Assembly: GCF_009618275.1 (NCBI RefSeq)
Contig: NZ_WIAD01000055.1
Location: 1 to 40,872 of the forward strand
Length of the DNA: 40,872 bases
From: Roseimaritima sediminicola
Lineage (GTDB): Bacteria > Planctomycetota > Planctomycetia > Pirellulales > Pirellulaceae
Reading direction: 5' to 3'
Both the position numbers and the translations under genes were made by a program. The first letter of the stretch is position 1, and every line of letters begins with the position of its first letter. The notes below the pieces were generated by a model. The model did not search any database. It had not been told where the DNA came from and saw only the letters and a program-made list of their open reading frames with translations. Shown here piece after piece: positions 1 to 9,200 of this stretch.

Positions 1-167
1 GGCCGACCACCCTGTTCTACCCACTCGACGCCCAATTCCAATTACCGCTGAACCAGCACAGGTAAGCAAACCGCAAAGTGTATTTGAGCATTATTATCTC
101 GCCGTTTCTCGTTGAAAGCCTGATTGCACTTCTGGGGCTTGCGGAACCAATTATATGCCAATAGTTA

Positions 168-228
168 CTCCCCTCTCTCCGCCGGTTTGGGCAAGTGGTG
201 CTTGCCCAGGCCGGCGGGGAGAGGGGAG
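168..228. repeat. REP-like palindrome (long hairpin)
   Basis: The arms 168-185 and 211-228 are reverse complements over 18 bases with one mismatch. An inner pair (TGGGCAAG at 188-195, CTTGCCCA at 201-208) extends the stem. A related half-copy lies at 4053-4080, so this is a dispersed repeat rather than a gene-specific terminator. The rest of 1-300 holds no reading frame I can support. Confidence 0.7.
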
Positions 229-300
229 AAAATGATCTTGTTTCTGAAGCGTTTTTGGTGGGCGAGGAGTGCCAGATGGCTTCGCCGACTTGCTTCACGA

Positions 301-1337
301 TCATGGCGGGGGATGCTCCGGAATTGACTCCGTCGCCTGCTGCTGGCGACGTTGTTCGGCCTTCAGTTCGGCGGCGACGAAGACTCGCAGGTGTTCGGGG
401 ACCAGCAAGGGAACCTTCTTGGGTGGACCGTCCGTCTTGCCACTGAGCCAGGCGATCAACTGCACGAGGTACGGCAAGATCCGGAGGGTCAACCGGCCAT
501 CGATCTGCTCGAGTGGCTGCATCGGTCGTTTGCACATCCGGCAACGCGCCGGGTAGCTGCCGCGATGCTTGTTTTGTCTTCACCGGTGAATAACGCGCGA
601 CGCTCGTCATCGGGGGATAAGGCATCTTCAACGGGTTCGTCGGCTGGTTGAGGGTCGGCCTGATCTTGTGGTGCGTCGCCGACGTGTTTGTGCAGGGCGA
701 TCAGTCGACGACAGGTTTTCAATCGTTCGTGGCGTCCCTTGGACGCGAGCAGGCCGACGTAACGGATTCGCCGACTGTGCCGCGGACAGATGTGTGAGGC
801 GAAACGCTCGACGAACTCCACGCCCGGCATCGTCTCCGTCGTTCGCTCGCCTGTGCGATAATCCTTTAGCTTGATGGTGACGCCGCTGTCGTTATCGGAG
901 ACCATCCGGTGATCGCTGATCGCCGTGCCAGCCACATAGGATGCCAGGTAGTTGACGATGCCCCCGCTGCCCGACCACTGGGCCGGCGAGGCCTGCAGGT
1001 CGACAATCCACGACTTCTTCAAGAGGCGAGCAGTCAACTCACGGGCGGCCTGTTGCTGTTCCGATTCATCCGTCGGCTCCACGCCCGGCATGCGAATCCT
1101 GCCAGCCTTTACCCGAGCCCTAAAACGTTTCGCGTACTGACCGCGGTAGACCGTGGCAAGCTCTTCACGCAGTGACCGCAGGGAGGCCTCGTCGATCGGC
1201 AGCGGCACCCACCGGTCGTTCTCCCCCCTTGTTTCTTCCCTACCGCCCGAGTCCGTCCCAATCTCGCCGGCGATCAACACCACATGTAAGTGAACATGCC
1301 GGTTCAGGCGTTGCCTCCAGGTGCGCAGCGGCATCAT
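301..1337 (-). pseudogene. IS91-family (Y2) transposase, truncated and frameshifted
   Basis: The main reading frame (1337 down to 489) carries IS91/IS801 transposase features: a His-rich HVHLHVV motif near residue 14, the paired catalytic tyrosines in NYLASYVAGTAIS (Y130 and Y134), and a downstream block ending in HSRRIRYVGLLASKGR. The C-terminal part is in another frame: from about 571-580 down to 301 the sequence encodes a CRMCKR zinc-type motif and a tail that fits the end of the family. A frameshift near the A-run in the 570s is therefore likely. The N-terminal zinc-binding region of a full transposase is missing upstream of 1337, so the copy is probably dead. The family call is from motif recognition. 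Programmed frameshifting is possible but less likely given the 5' loss. Confidence 0.75.
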
Positions 1338-1552
1338 CGGACCAGCACTGGCGATACCGCGTGCGAGTTGCGGCGGTACTTTGGTGGAGCGATTCCCATG
1401 AGTTGGGGCTTGCGTGCGGCTGCGGCGAGCGAAGCTGACCGCATCAAGAGCTACCTCGAGCGCCGAGCCGACTTGTCGGCGGTGGATAATGGGAAATACT
1501 GCGTCCTTCCGGGGGCCGCTCCACCTTTCCTTGTCTGCCTTCAGGGTTTTCT

Positions 1553-2689
1553 ATGTCCACCGCGAATCAAACCGACACGTATCCCGAATTATTTTCCCCG
1601 ATCGAAATTGGTGGGCTGGAATTGCCCAATCGCATCGTGATGGCGCCGTTGACGCGGGCGCGTGCCGGTGAACGTCGCGTGCCCAACGCGATGATGGCGG
1701 AGTACTACTCGCAGCGTGCTGCGGCGGGACTGATTATCAGCGAAGCGACGACGATTTCCCAACAGGGCATCGGCTGGCCCAATACGCCGGGGATCTACAC
1801 CGCAGCGATGGAGCAGGCTTGGAAGCAGGTGGTCGAGTCGGTTCACGACAGTGGCGGACGCATGTTTTTGCAGCTATGGCATACCGGGCGGGCGTCGCAC
1901 AGTGATTTTCACGGCGGAGACCTGCCGGTCGCGCCTTCGGCCATCGCGATCCAGGGTGACGGCGTCCATACGCCCGGCGGCAAGAAACCGCATGAAACGC
2001 CGCGAGCTCTGGAGACGGACGAGTTGCCGGGGATCGTGGAGGACTATCGGCGAGCGGCCGAAAGGGCCAAAGCGGCTGGCTTTGATGGCGTCGAAATCCA
2101 CTCCGCCAACGGCTACTTGCTGGATCAATTCCTTCAGTCCAAATCCAACCATCGCTCGGATCGCTACGGCGGCAGCGTCGAAAACCGGTATCGGCTGCTG
2201 GGAGAAGTTGTCGATGCGGTTACGTCGGTTTGGTCGGCCGATCGGGTCGGGGTTCGGATCGCCCCAAATGGATCCTTCAACGACATGGGCTCGCCGGACT
2301 ATCGCGAGCAATTCCATTATGTCGCACGACAGCTTGATCGCTATGGCCTCGCTTACTTGCACGTGATGGATGGCACCGGTTTTGGTTTCCACGAGCTCGG
2401 CCCCGTCATGACGTTGGCAGATTTTCGCAAGGTCTACTCCGGACGTTTGATGGGCAATGTCGGATACACCCGCGAATCGGGCGAGCGAGCGATCGCGGGC
2501 GGCGAGGCGGACTTGATTGCCTACGGCCGGCCCTATATCAGTAACCCGGATCTGGTAGACCGGTTTGCGAACGATTGGCCGTTGGCCGATACCGCGGATA
2601 CATCGCTCTGGTATTCGGCAGGTCCTCGTGGCTACATCGACTTCCCAACATACGAGTCGTCGAAATCCGGTGTTCGCGACGAGACCTGA
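1553..2689 (+). CDS. nemA: Old Yellow Enzyme family alkene reductase (NemA-like)
   Basis: This 378-residue FMN-dependent ene-reductase is expected to reduce activated C=C bonds (enals, enones, maleimides) and possibly nitro-esters, using NAD(P)H in the cytoplasm. It is a TIM barrel of normal family length. Visible family features are the N-terminal LFSPIEIGGLELPNRIVMAP segment, the MAEYYSQRA and LIISEAT blocks, QLWHTGRASH, the active-site pair H183/N186 in HSANGYLLDQFLQ, SNHRSDRYGGSVENR, and the FMN-phosphate region AYGRPYISNPDLV near the end. The ATG at 1553 follows ctttcagggttttct and places the conserved N-terminus correctly. It converges on the antiporter gene, with 47 bp between the stops. 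The physiological substrate cannot be told from sequence. Confidence 0.93.
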   Translation: MSTANQTDTYPELFSPIEIGGLELPNRIVMAPLTRARAGERRVPNAMMAEYYSQRAAAGLIISEATTISQQGIGWPNTPGIYTAAMEQAWKQVVESVHDSGGRMFLQLWHTGRASHSDFHGGDLPVAPSAIAIQGDGVHTPGGKKPHETPRALETDELPGIVEDYRRAAERAKAAGFDGVEIHSANGYLLDQFLQSKSNHRSDRYGGSVENRYRLLGEVVDAVTSVWSADRVGVRIAPNGSFNDMGSPDYREQFHYVARQLDRYGLAYLHVMDGTGFGFHELGPVMTLADFRKVYSGRLMGNVGYTRESGERAIAGGEADLIAYGRPYISNPDLVDRFANDWPLADTADTSLWYSAGPRGYIDFPTYESSKSGVRDET

Positions 2690-2736
2690 GCCGAGAGGTG
2701 GTTGTTGCGACATCACGGAGCAGTCCGCCGGAGCCA

Positions 2737-3957
2737 TCAGGAGCGACGCTTGCTGTACCAGCGGATTGCGGTGGCGGCAGTGACGCCGTGGGCGATGACC
2801 GAAAGGACAACCAATGCGCTGACCAGGGGCCAAACGGCCGCCTGTTCGGTCTCGCGCTGAGCCAACGCGGCGTAGAAGATGGCGGCCACGCCGATCGGTC
2901 CGAACCAGCCCGCAAAGGCGGCGTCGGTGCTGCGCAGCAGCGGCCGCAACATCCGCCGCCCCAGCACCAACACCGGCAGCCGCCGCAGCAACAGGATCGA
3001 CGCCGCCCACAACCACAAGACGAGGCCGTACTCACGCCACTGCTCCACCGGAAGAACCGCACCCAACAGCGCAAAGATGGGGATGACGAAAAACTGGTTG
3101 ACGGTTTCCTGAATGCGTTCTTCCTGCAATCGGTCCGATCGCGTGGCGACCGCGTCAAAGGCGATACCCGCGACGAAAACGGCCAGGACATCGTCGGTTC
3201 GCAGCAGTTTCGCAAGCCCCAGAGTCAACAGCGTCAGGGCCAGCGTAAAGCCCAGCAGGCCGGTGCGTTCAATGGTGTGCCGTGCTTCGGCGTGCCGCAG
3301 TGCCCGAGCGGCCAGGCTGCCCAGCACCCAGCCGACGACGATCGCTCCGCCGACTTCCCACAGCAGGGTTACCGTTAACCAATGCGATATGCCATCCGGA
3401 TGATCGTTGACCAACAGGATCGCCAGCCAAACCAGTGGGAAGGCCAGCCCGTCGTTCAGTCCGGACTCCGCACTAATGATCCGTCGCAGACGCAGCGGCA
3501 GATGGGACTCCGCCAGCCGGCCGGTGACGATCGAGCTGGCCACTACGGGGTCTGTGGGGGCGGCGATCGCTCCGATCAGCAAAGCCAGCAACCACGGCTC
3601 GGACAGCAGGGTCGTGGTCAGTCCGCCGGTGATCAGCATGGATATGGGCATGGCGACCAACAACAACACGGCCAGCGACTTCCAGCGCCGCCGTAATGTC
3701 GCCGCTGGAATGCGCAGGGCGACCCCCATCAAACCGATGGCCAGCGTGAATCTCGCCGCTTCTTCAACGAGCACCGTCTTTTGGCCACGCCACGAAGCCG
3801 GATCGATCCAGTCCAGCACCTGCGGCCCGGCCGCGAACCCAGCGACCAGCGCGAGCAGGGGCGCAGAGACGGGGGCGCGCTCGAGCCAAACCGAGCAGGC
3901 GGCGATGCCCAGCGTTAAACCGCCCACAAGAATCAATGCGATGGAGATCGGGTCCAT
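2737..3957 (-). CDS. CPA1-type cation:proton antiporter
   Basis: This is a 406-residue polytopic membrane protein with about a dozen hydrophobic segments. It contains the ion-binding motif APTDPVV and the following ISAESGLNDGLAFP block typical of NhaP/CPA1 Na+(K+)/H+ antiporters. The role is exchange of Na+ or K+ for protons across the cytoplasmic membrane, for pH or salt homeostasis. I chose the ATG at 3957, which begins directly with a membrane segment (MDPISIALILVGG). An upstream in-frame ATG at 4026 would add 23 residues without family character. No C-terminal regulatory domain follows the membrane part. It is divergent from the metal ATPase gene, so the two may share a control region, but their joint regulation is only inferred. 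Confidence 0.88.
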   Translation of the reverse strand: MDPISIALILVGGLTLGIAACSVWLERAPVSAPLLALVAGFAAGPQVLDWIDPASWRGQKTVLVEEAARFTLAIGLMGVALRIPAATLRRRWKSLAVLLLVAMPISMLITGGLTTTLLSEPWLLALLIGAIAAPTDPVVASSIVTGRLAESHLPLRLRRIISAESGLNDGLAFPLVWLAILLVNDHPDGISHWLTVTLLWEVGGAIVVGWVLGSLAARALRHAEARHTIERTGLLGFTLALTLLTLGLAKLLRTDDVLAVFVAGIAFDAVATRSDRLQEERIQETVNQFFVIPIFALLGAVLPVEQWREYGLVLWLWAASILLLRRLPVLVLGRRMLRPLLRSTDAAFAGWFGPIGVAAIFYAALAQRETEQAAVWPLVSALVVLSVIAHGVTAATAIRWYSKRRS

Positions 3958-4052
3958 GCAATCAGGATATAGCAAACCCCGCGCCGGCGATTCGACGGCG
4001 TCTTGCCGCGGTGCCATCATGTACACAGTGTGTCGAGCAGGTAGGCAGGGGT

Positions 4053-4080
4053 CTTGCCCAGGTCCGGCGGGGAGTGGGCG
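4053..4080. repeat. Partial copy of the REP-like repeat
   Basis: The segment from cttgcccagg to ggagtgggcg matches the right arm of the palindrome at 168-228 with a few changes. It sits in the divergent spacer between the antiporter and the metal ATPase. The left arm is largely absent, so it may be a decayed copy. Confidence 0.5.
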
Positions 4081-4128
4081 TAAACGTTTCGATACCTAGT
4101 TTCCGTTGGAGTCAGAGGAATCTTATTG

Positions 4129-6258
4129 ATGTCGACCGACATGCGTTTGCGAATTCACGGACTGGACTGCGCCGAAGAGGTGGCGATGCTGAAGCGGGAG
4201 CTGCTGCCGGTCGTCGAGGACGAGGAACGATTGGGGTTCGACGTCCTTAAAGGCAAGCTGACGGTGGACCGGGCGGGAACGGGCGCTTCCGAAGCCGACA
4301 TCCTGGCGGCGATCGCGCGCACCGGGCTGAAGGCCGAGCCTTGGCAGCAGGACGCCCAGCACGCCGGTGAAAGCACTTTTTGGCAGCAGCACCAGCGAAC
4401 CGTATTGACGGTTTTCAGCGGTCTGTTCGGACTGGCCGGTCTGGTAGTGCAGCTGGCCGTGGGCGGCAGCGAAGCGGTGCCGCCTGTGGCCATCGGGTTG
4501 TACAGTCTGGGCATTCTGGCAGGCTTGTTGACGGTTTTTCCGAAGGCTTGGCGTTCGCTGGTTTCGCTGCGTCCGGACATGAATCTACTGATGTCGGTCG
4601 CGGTTCTCGGCGCGGTCCTGATCGAGGAATGGTTCGAAGGGGCGACCGTGGCCTTTCTGTTCTCGTTCTCGCTGTTGTTGGAATCGTGGAGCGTCGGACG
4701 GGCGCGTCGCGCGATTGCGTCCCTGATGGACTTGTCGCCTCCCACCGCCCACGTGCGCGACGCCTCGGGCGGAATCCAAGACGTGGCCCCCGCGGACGTG
4801 GCGATCGGATCGACGGTCGTGGTGCGGCCGGGCGAGAAAATTCCCTTGGATGGTTTCGTCAGCGATGGAGCCAGCAGCGTCGATCAGGCCCCGATCACCG
4901 GCGAAAGCGTCCCCGTCGAAAAGGACGAAGGTGCCGAAGTCTTCGCCGGCACGATCAATGGAGACGGGTTGCTGGAGATCGAAACCACCAAGGCGGCGGA
5001 GGATACGACGCTGGCGCGAATCATCCGGATGGTCGATAACGCCGGCTCCAAGCGCGCCGCTTCGGAACGTTGGGTCGAACGCTTTGCGGCGGTTTACACC
5101 CCGGCCGTGATGTTGATGGCCCTGTTGATCCTGTTGGTCCCGCCCCTGCTGTTCGGTGGCGAGTGGTCCGACTGGCTGTACCGTTCACTCGTACTGTTGG
5201 TGATCGCCTGTCCGTGCGCGCTGGTGATCTCGACGCCGGTCAGCGTCGTGGCCGCGTTGGCAGCGGCCGCCCGTCACGGCGTGTTGATCAAAGGCGGTAT
5301 CTTTGTCGAGGTGCCCGCACGACTGAAAGCCATCGCGTTGGATAAGACCGGTACGTTGACGCGAGGCACGCCGGCGGTCATCGACATCGTGCCGATGAAC
5401 GGTCACGACGAAGTGGAACTGCTGACCCGTGCCGCGGCCCTGGAACGGCACAGCAATCATCCGCTGGCTCGGGCCATCATCGCGGAAACCGAAGCGCGGG
5501 GAATTCCGATTCCCGAAGCCGAACGATTTGCCACGATCCAGGGCAAGGGCGCTTCGGGGGTGATCGCCGGCAAGCCTTACTGGCTAGGGTCGCATCGCTA
5601 TCTGGAGCAGCGTGGTCAGGAAACGCCCGAGGTGCACCGGCAACTGGAGGCGATGCAGAGCGCGGGCCGTACCGTCGTGGTGGTCGGCAACGACCACCAC
5701 GTGTGCGGCTTTATTACGCTGGCGGATCAGATCCGCGAAGAAACGCGCGACGTGATCGATCGGCTGCATCGCCAAGGTGTCGAACAGATTGTGATGCTGA
5801 CCGGTGACAACGCGGGGACGGCCAAAGCCATCGCGAAAGAGGCGGGCATCGACCAGGTCCACGCCGAACTGCTTCCCGAAGACAAGGTTCTGGCCGTGGA
5901 ACGCTTGGTCGAACAACACGAGTTCGTGGCGATGATCGGCGACGGCGTCAACGACGCTCCGGCCTTGGCCCGGTCGTCCCTGGGACTGGCGATGGGCGCC
6001 GCCGGCACGGACGCAGCAATCGAAACGGCTGATATTGCTCTGATGTCCGACGACCTTTCGCGGCTGCCGTGGTTGATCGGCCATTCGCGAAAGACGTTGC
6101 GGATCATCCGGCAGAACATCGCGTTCTCGCTGGCGATCAAGCTGTTGTTCGTCGTGCTTACCTTTGCCGGATTCGCCTCCCTGTGGGCGGCGATCGCCGC
6201 CGATATGGGCGCCTCGCTGTTGGTGATCAGCAATGGTCTGCGGCTGCTGAAGTCGTAG
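4129..6258 (+). CDS. Heavy-metal translocating P-type ATPase (P1B, Zn/Cd/Pb type)
   Basis: This 709-residue ATP-driven exporter would move soft divalent metals (probably Zn2+, Cd2+, Pb2+) out of the cytoplasm. In order it has a short N-terminal HMA-like domain with a single-cysteine motif GLDCAEE (C14), paired membrane helices, the actuator loop TGES at 257-260, the metal-site CPC at 361-363, the phosphorylated D405 in DKTGTLT, the nucleotide-binding SNHPLA (H444), and GDGVND at 604-609. CPC with this HMA variant points to the ZntA/CadA group rather than copper pumps; that is family inference. The ATG at 4129 is preceded by cagaggaa at good Shine-Dalgarno spacing; the TTG just before it is an alternative. 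It converges on the giant ATPase gene with only 10 bp between the stops. No metal-sensing regulator is adjacent. Confidence 0.95.
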   Translation: MSTDMRLRIHGLDCAEEVAMLKRELLPVVEDEERLGFDVLKGKLTVDRAGTGASEADILAAIARTGLKAEPWQQDAQHAGESTFWQQHQRTVLTVFSGLFGLAGLVVQLAVGGSEAVPPVAIGLYSLGILAGLLTVFPKAWRSLVSLRPDMNLLMSVAVLGAVLIEEWFEGATVAFLFSFSLLLESWSVGRARRAIASLMDLSPPTAHVRDASGGIQDVAPADVAIGSTVVVRPGEKIPLDGFVSDGASSVDQAPITGESVPVEKDEGAEVFAGTINGDGLLEIETTKAAEDTTLARIIRMVDNAGSKRAASERWVERFAAVYTPAVMLMALLILLVPPLLFGGEWSDWLYRSLVLLVIACPCALVISTPVSVVAALAAAARHGVLIKGGIFVEVPARLKAIALDKTGTLTRGTPAVIDIVPMNGHDEVELLTRAAALERHSNHPLARAIIAETEARGIPIPEAERFATIQGKGASGVIAGKPYWLGSHRYLEQRGQETPEVHRQLEAMQSAGRTVVVVGNDHHVCGFITLADQIREETRDVIDRLHRQGVEQIVMLTGDNAGTAKAIAKEAGIDQVHAELLPEDKVLAVERLVEQHEFVAMIGDGVNDAPALARSSLGLAMGAAGTDAAIETADIALMSDDLSRLPWLIGHSRKTLRIIRQNIAFSLAIKLLFVVLTFAGFASLWAAIAADMGASLLVISNGLRLLKS

Positions 6259-6268
6259 CGCCCGGCGG

Positions 6269-9200
6269 CTACTTTTCCGACGCGTCTTCCAGCTCGCTTC
6301 GCAACCGGTCGTAGTTGGCCAGCGTTGTTTCGACCAACTTCTTCAGGTCCGACAACTGGCGCCCGTTCTGACCGCTTTCCATCACCAGGGGTCGCATCCA
6401 TTCCTGCATCAGATGAAACTGGCCTCGCACCAGCTCCAGCATCACGCGAGGAACTTTGTGCTGGACGATGTACTTCTGCTCCGGCGGCTGTTCCGCTCTC
6501 TGGCGGCTGATCGTTTGCAGCTGGGTCGACGTTTGTTGCAAGGCGTCGGCCAGCTGTTGGCCGGCATTGGAAAAACTCTGTCGCAGCGCGTCGACGCGTT
6601 CGTCCATGCGAACCTCGGCGGAATCGTCCTGCGCGGCGACGGCCCTGGCGATCACCTGCCGAATCGATTCCAAACCATCTCGCATCGATTGCAACTGCCG
6701 CATCAGCTGTGCCGCTTGGTCTTCGGAATCCATGCCGGCCATCTTGACGCTCTCGACAAACGCGTACTTGATCGCCTCCCAACGCTGCTTCTCTTCTTCG
6801 CTGAGCAATCCGTTCAGCTCCTTGAACTTCAGCACGTTGGATTCGTTGTCGGTGGTCAAGGTCTGTGCATCCTGCTCGTAACTGCTGATGATCAAAGCCT
6901 GCAGTTCCTCCTCGTTCATCACCGCGACGACACGTTCGGCGATGCGATTCATATTGCGGTAGCTGCCCTGCAGCTTGAACGGAGGTTCGGTGCGGTACGC
7001 ATCCGCTTGAGCCGCCGAACGGATGTACTGGCGATTGACTTTCAGCACACAATCGCGAACGACCAGCAACTTCTGCAGCACCTGGAACATTTCACGTACT
7101 TGGTCGGCCGAGAAGTTGCTTTCCAGCTGCAGATCGTCCAGCGACTTTCGCTGGGCGGCGTGGATCAGGGCGCGGGCATCCTTGGGGGACGCCGAAGCGA
7201 GCGGCGCGAGCGTGGGGTTGCTGGTCAAGCAGTTCTCCAGATAGCTGATCTCGAACGCGTCTCGCGACTGGCCGATGATCTCGCCCAGGTTGTACACGTC
7301 GGCACGGTTGGACAGCATGTCCGGGATCTGGAACCGTTCCCCGCTTTCGGTATAGGGATTACCCGCCATCACCACGGCGACCCGCCGGCCGCGGAAATCG
7401 TAGGTTCGCGTGCGGCCGTTGTGCACGCCTTCGATCTTGCGTGTGGCGTCGCACAGCGAAATAAATTTCTGCAGGAATTCCGGATGCGTATGCTGGATGT
7501 CGTCGACGTACAACAGGACGTTGTCGCCCATTTCCAGCGCCAGGTTCAACCGTTCCACTTCCTCGCGGGCCGCGGCGTTGGGAGCTTCGGCCGGATCCAG
7601 CGAGGTGACGCTGTGCCCGATCGCCGGCCCGTTGATCTTCATGAACACCAGTCCCAGTCGGTTGGCGATGTATTCCATCAACGTCGTCTTGCCGTAACCC
7701 GGCGGACTGATCAACAGCAGCAGGCCCATCCGGTCGGTGCGTTTTCCTTCGCCCGTGGCGCCCATCTGCTTGGCCAGGTTGTCGCCGATCATCGGCAGAT
7801 AGACTTCGTCCAGCAGTTGGTTGCGAACAAAACTGGTCAACACCCGCGGCTTAAACTCGTCCAGCCGCATGTCCTGGCGAGCTTCTTCGACCAGCCGCAG
7901 TTTCGTTTCCTGCAGACGATGGTAACGAGCCAAGACGTCCTGCCGGTACTGCGAGACCCGCGACAGGATTTCGTGATAATGAATGACCATTCGTCCGTCT
8001 TGAATCCGATCATGCGCCCCGGCCATATCGTCCAGCCTGACGGCGATCGCCACATCGGAAGGTACGAACGACGTGTCCGGATGTAGCGCGATCAACAGCG
8101 CCAGTTCGTCGCGGTAGGCTTCCGCAGGATCCAGTGCTTCGCCGCTTTCGTGGTTCTTCAAATAAGCGTCGGCCCAGTTGCGGGCCAACACAAAGACCTG
8201 CAGCGGATAGTCGGCAATCGCTTCGATGGACCGTTCCAACAATTGACGTTGATCGGCGACGGGCAGGGCGTCGCGAAACTCCAGCAGCAGGTGCGAGGCG
8301 CGGCCGCTGCAGATCCATTGCTCGGTGGGATCGATCAACTGGGCGAACAGGTATTCGGCAATGGCTTCGGAGGAAACTTCCGGAAACACATCCTGCAGCC
8401 GCAGTGTGGACCCTGCATTCGTCTCCGCACTCGTCTGTTCCAGGACTTCGACGATTCGTTCTCGGAACTGCCGGGCGGGTTGGGCGTCGGGGTAGGCCCG
8501 GGCCAGATTGGCAAAGCCATTGACCCAGTCGGTCAACCGTTGCTTGACCTGCGGATCCACCATTCGCAGCCACCACAGCGTCGCCACGGCGCGGGTCGAA
8601 GGGCCATATCGCAGTAGCCCCAATTGCTGATCGATTCCGGTCAGAGTCTGTAGGATCTTCAGGGCGTCGTGGTCGTGCACCCCTTTGGCATAGCCTTCGG
8701 AAAAACGGCCACCGATCTGCCCCCGCAGCCAATCGGCATCGATCTTCGGCCGCTCGGCTGGCGGTATCGCCCTCCACTGTTGGAACAATTCGACCGCCAA
8801 GAACTCCGCGCGATACACGGCGTCGTTCTCATTGGCCAACTCCTGCGTCCACAGATCCTCAGCCGCTTGCAGGTCCGGGTGCACCAGCGGCTGGAAAAAC
8901 TGCGTCCCGGTCAGATGCAGGCAAATTTGACCGTCGCGCAGGACCGTCGTCAGGTCCAGCTTCTGGGTATTGACCGCAAATCGATGGCGCCCCAAACGGA
9001 TGGCTTCACCACCGTCTTCGTACAGTTCCTGGCGGTCTTTTAATTGCCGTAGGGCATCCTCGCGAATCGTCTTCAACCGGCTCTGGATGTCTTCGACACG
9101 GACCGAATCGTCCAGTTCCTGGAGGTCGGCGATGATCGAACGGATCTTTTCGACCATCAAGTCCGCGGCAAAGTAGGCCAGAATCTCGTCGGCCGAGTCC

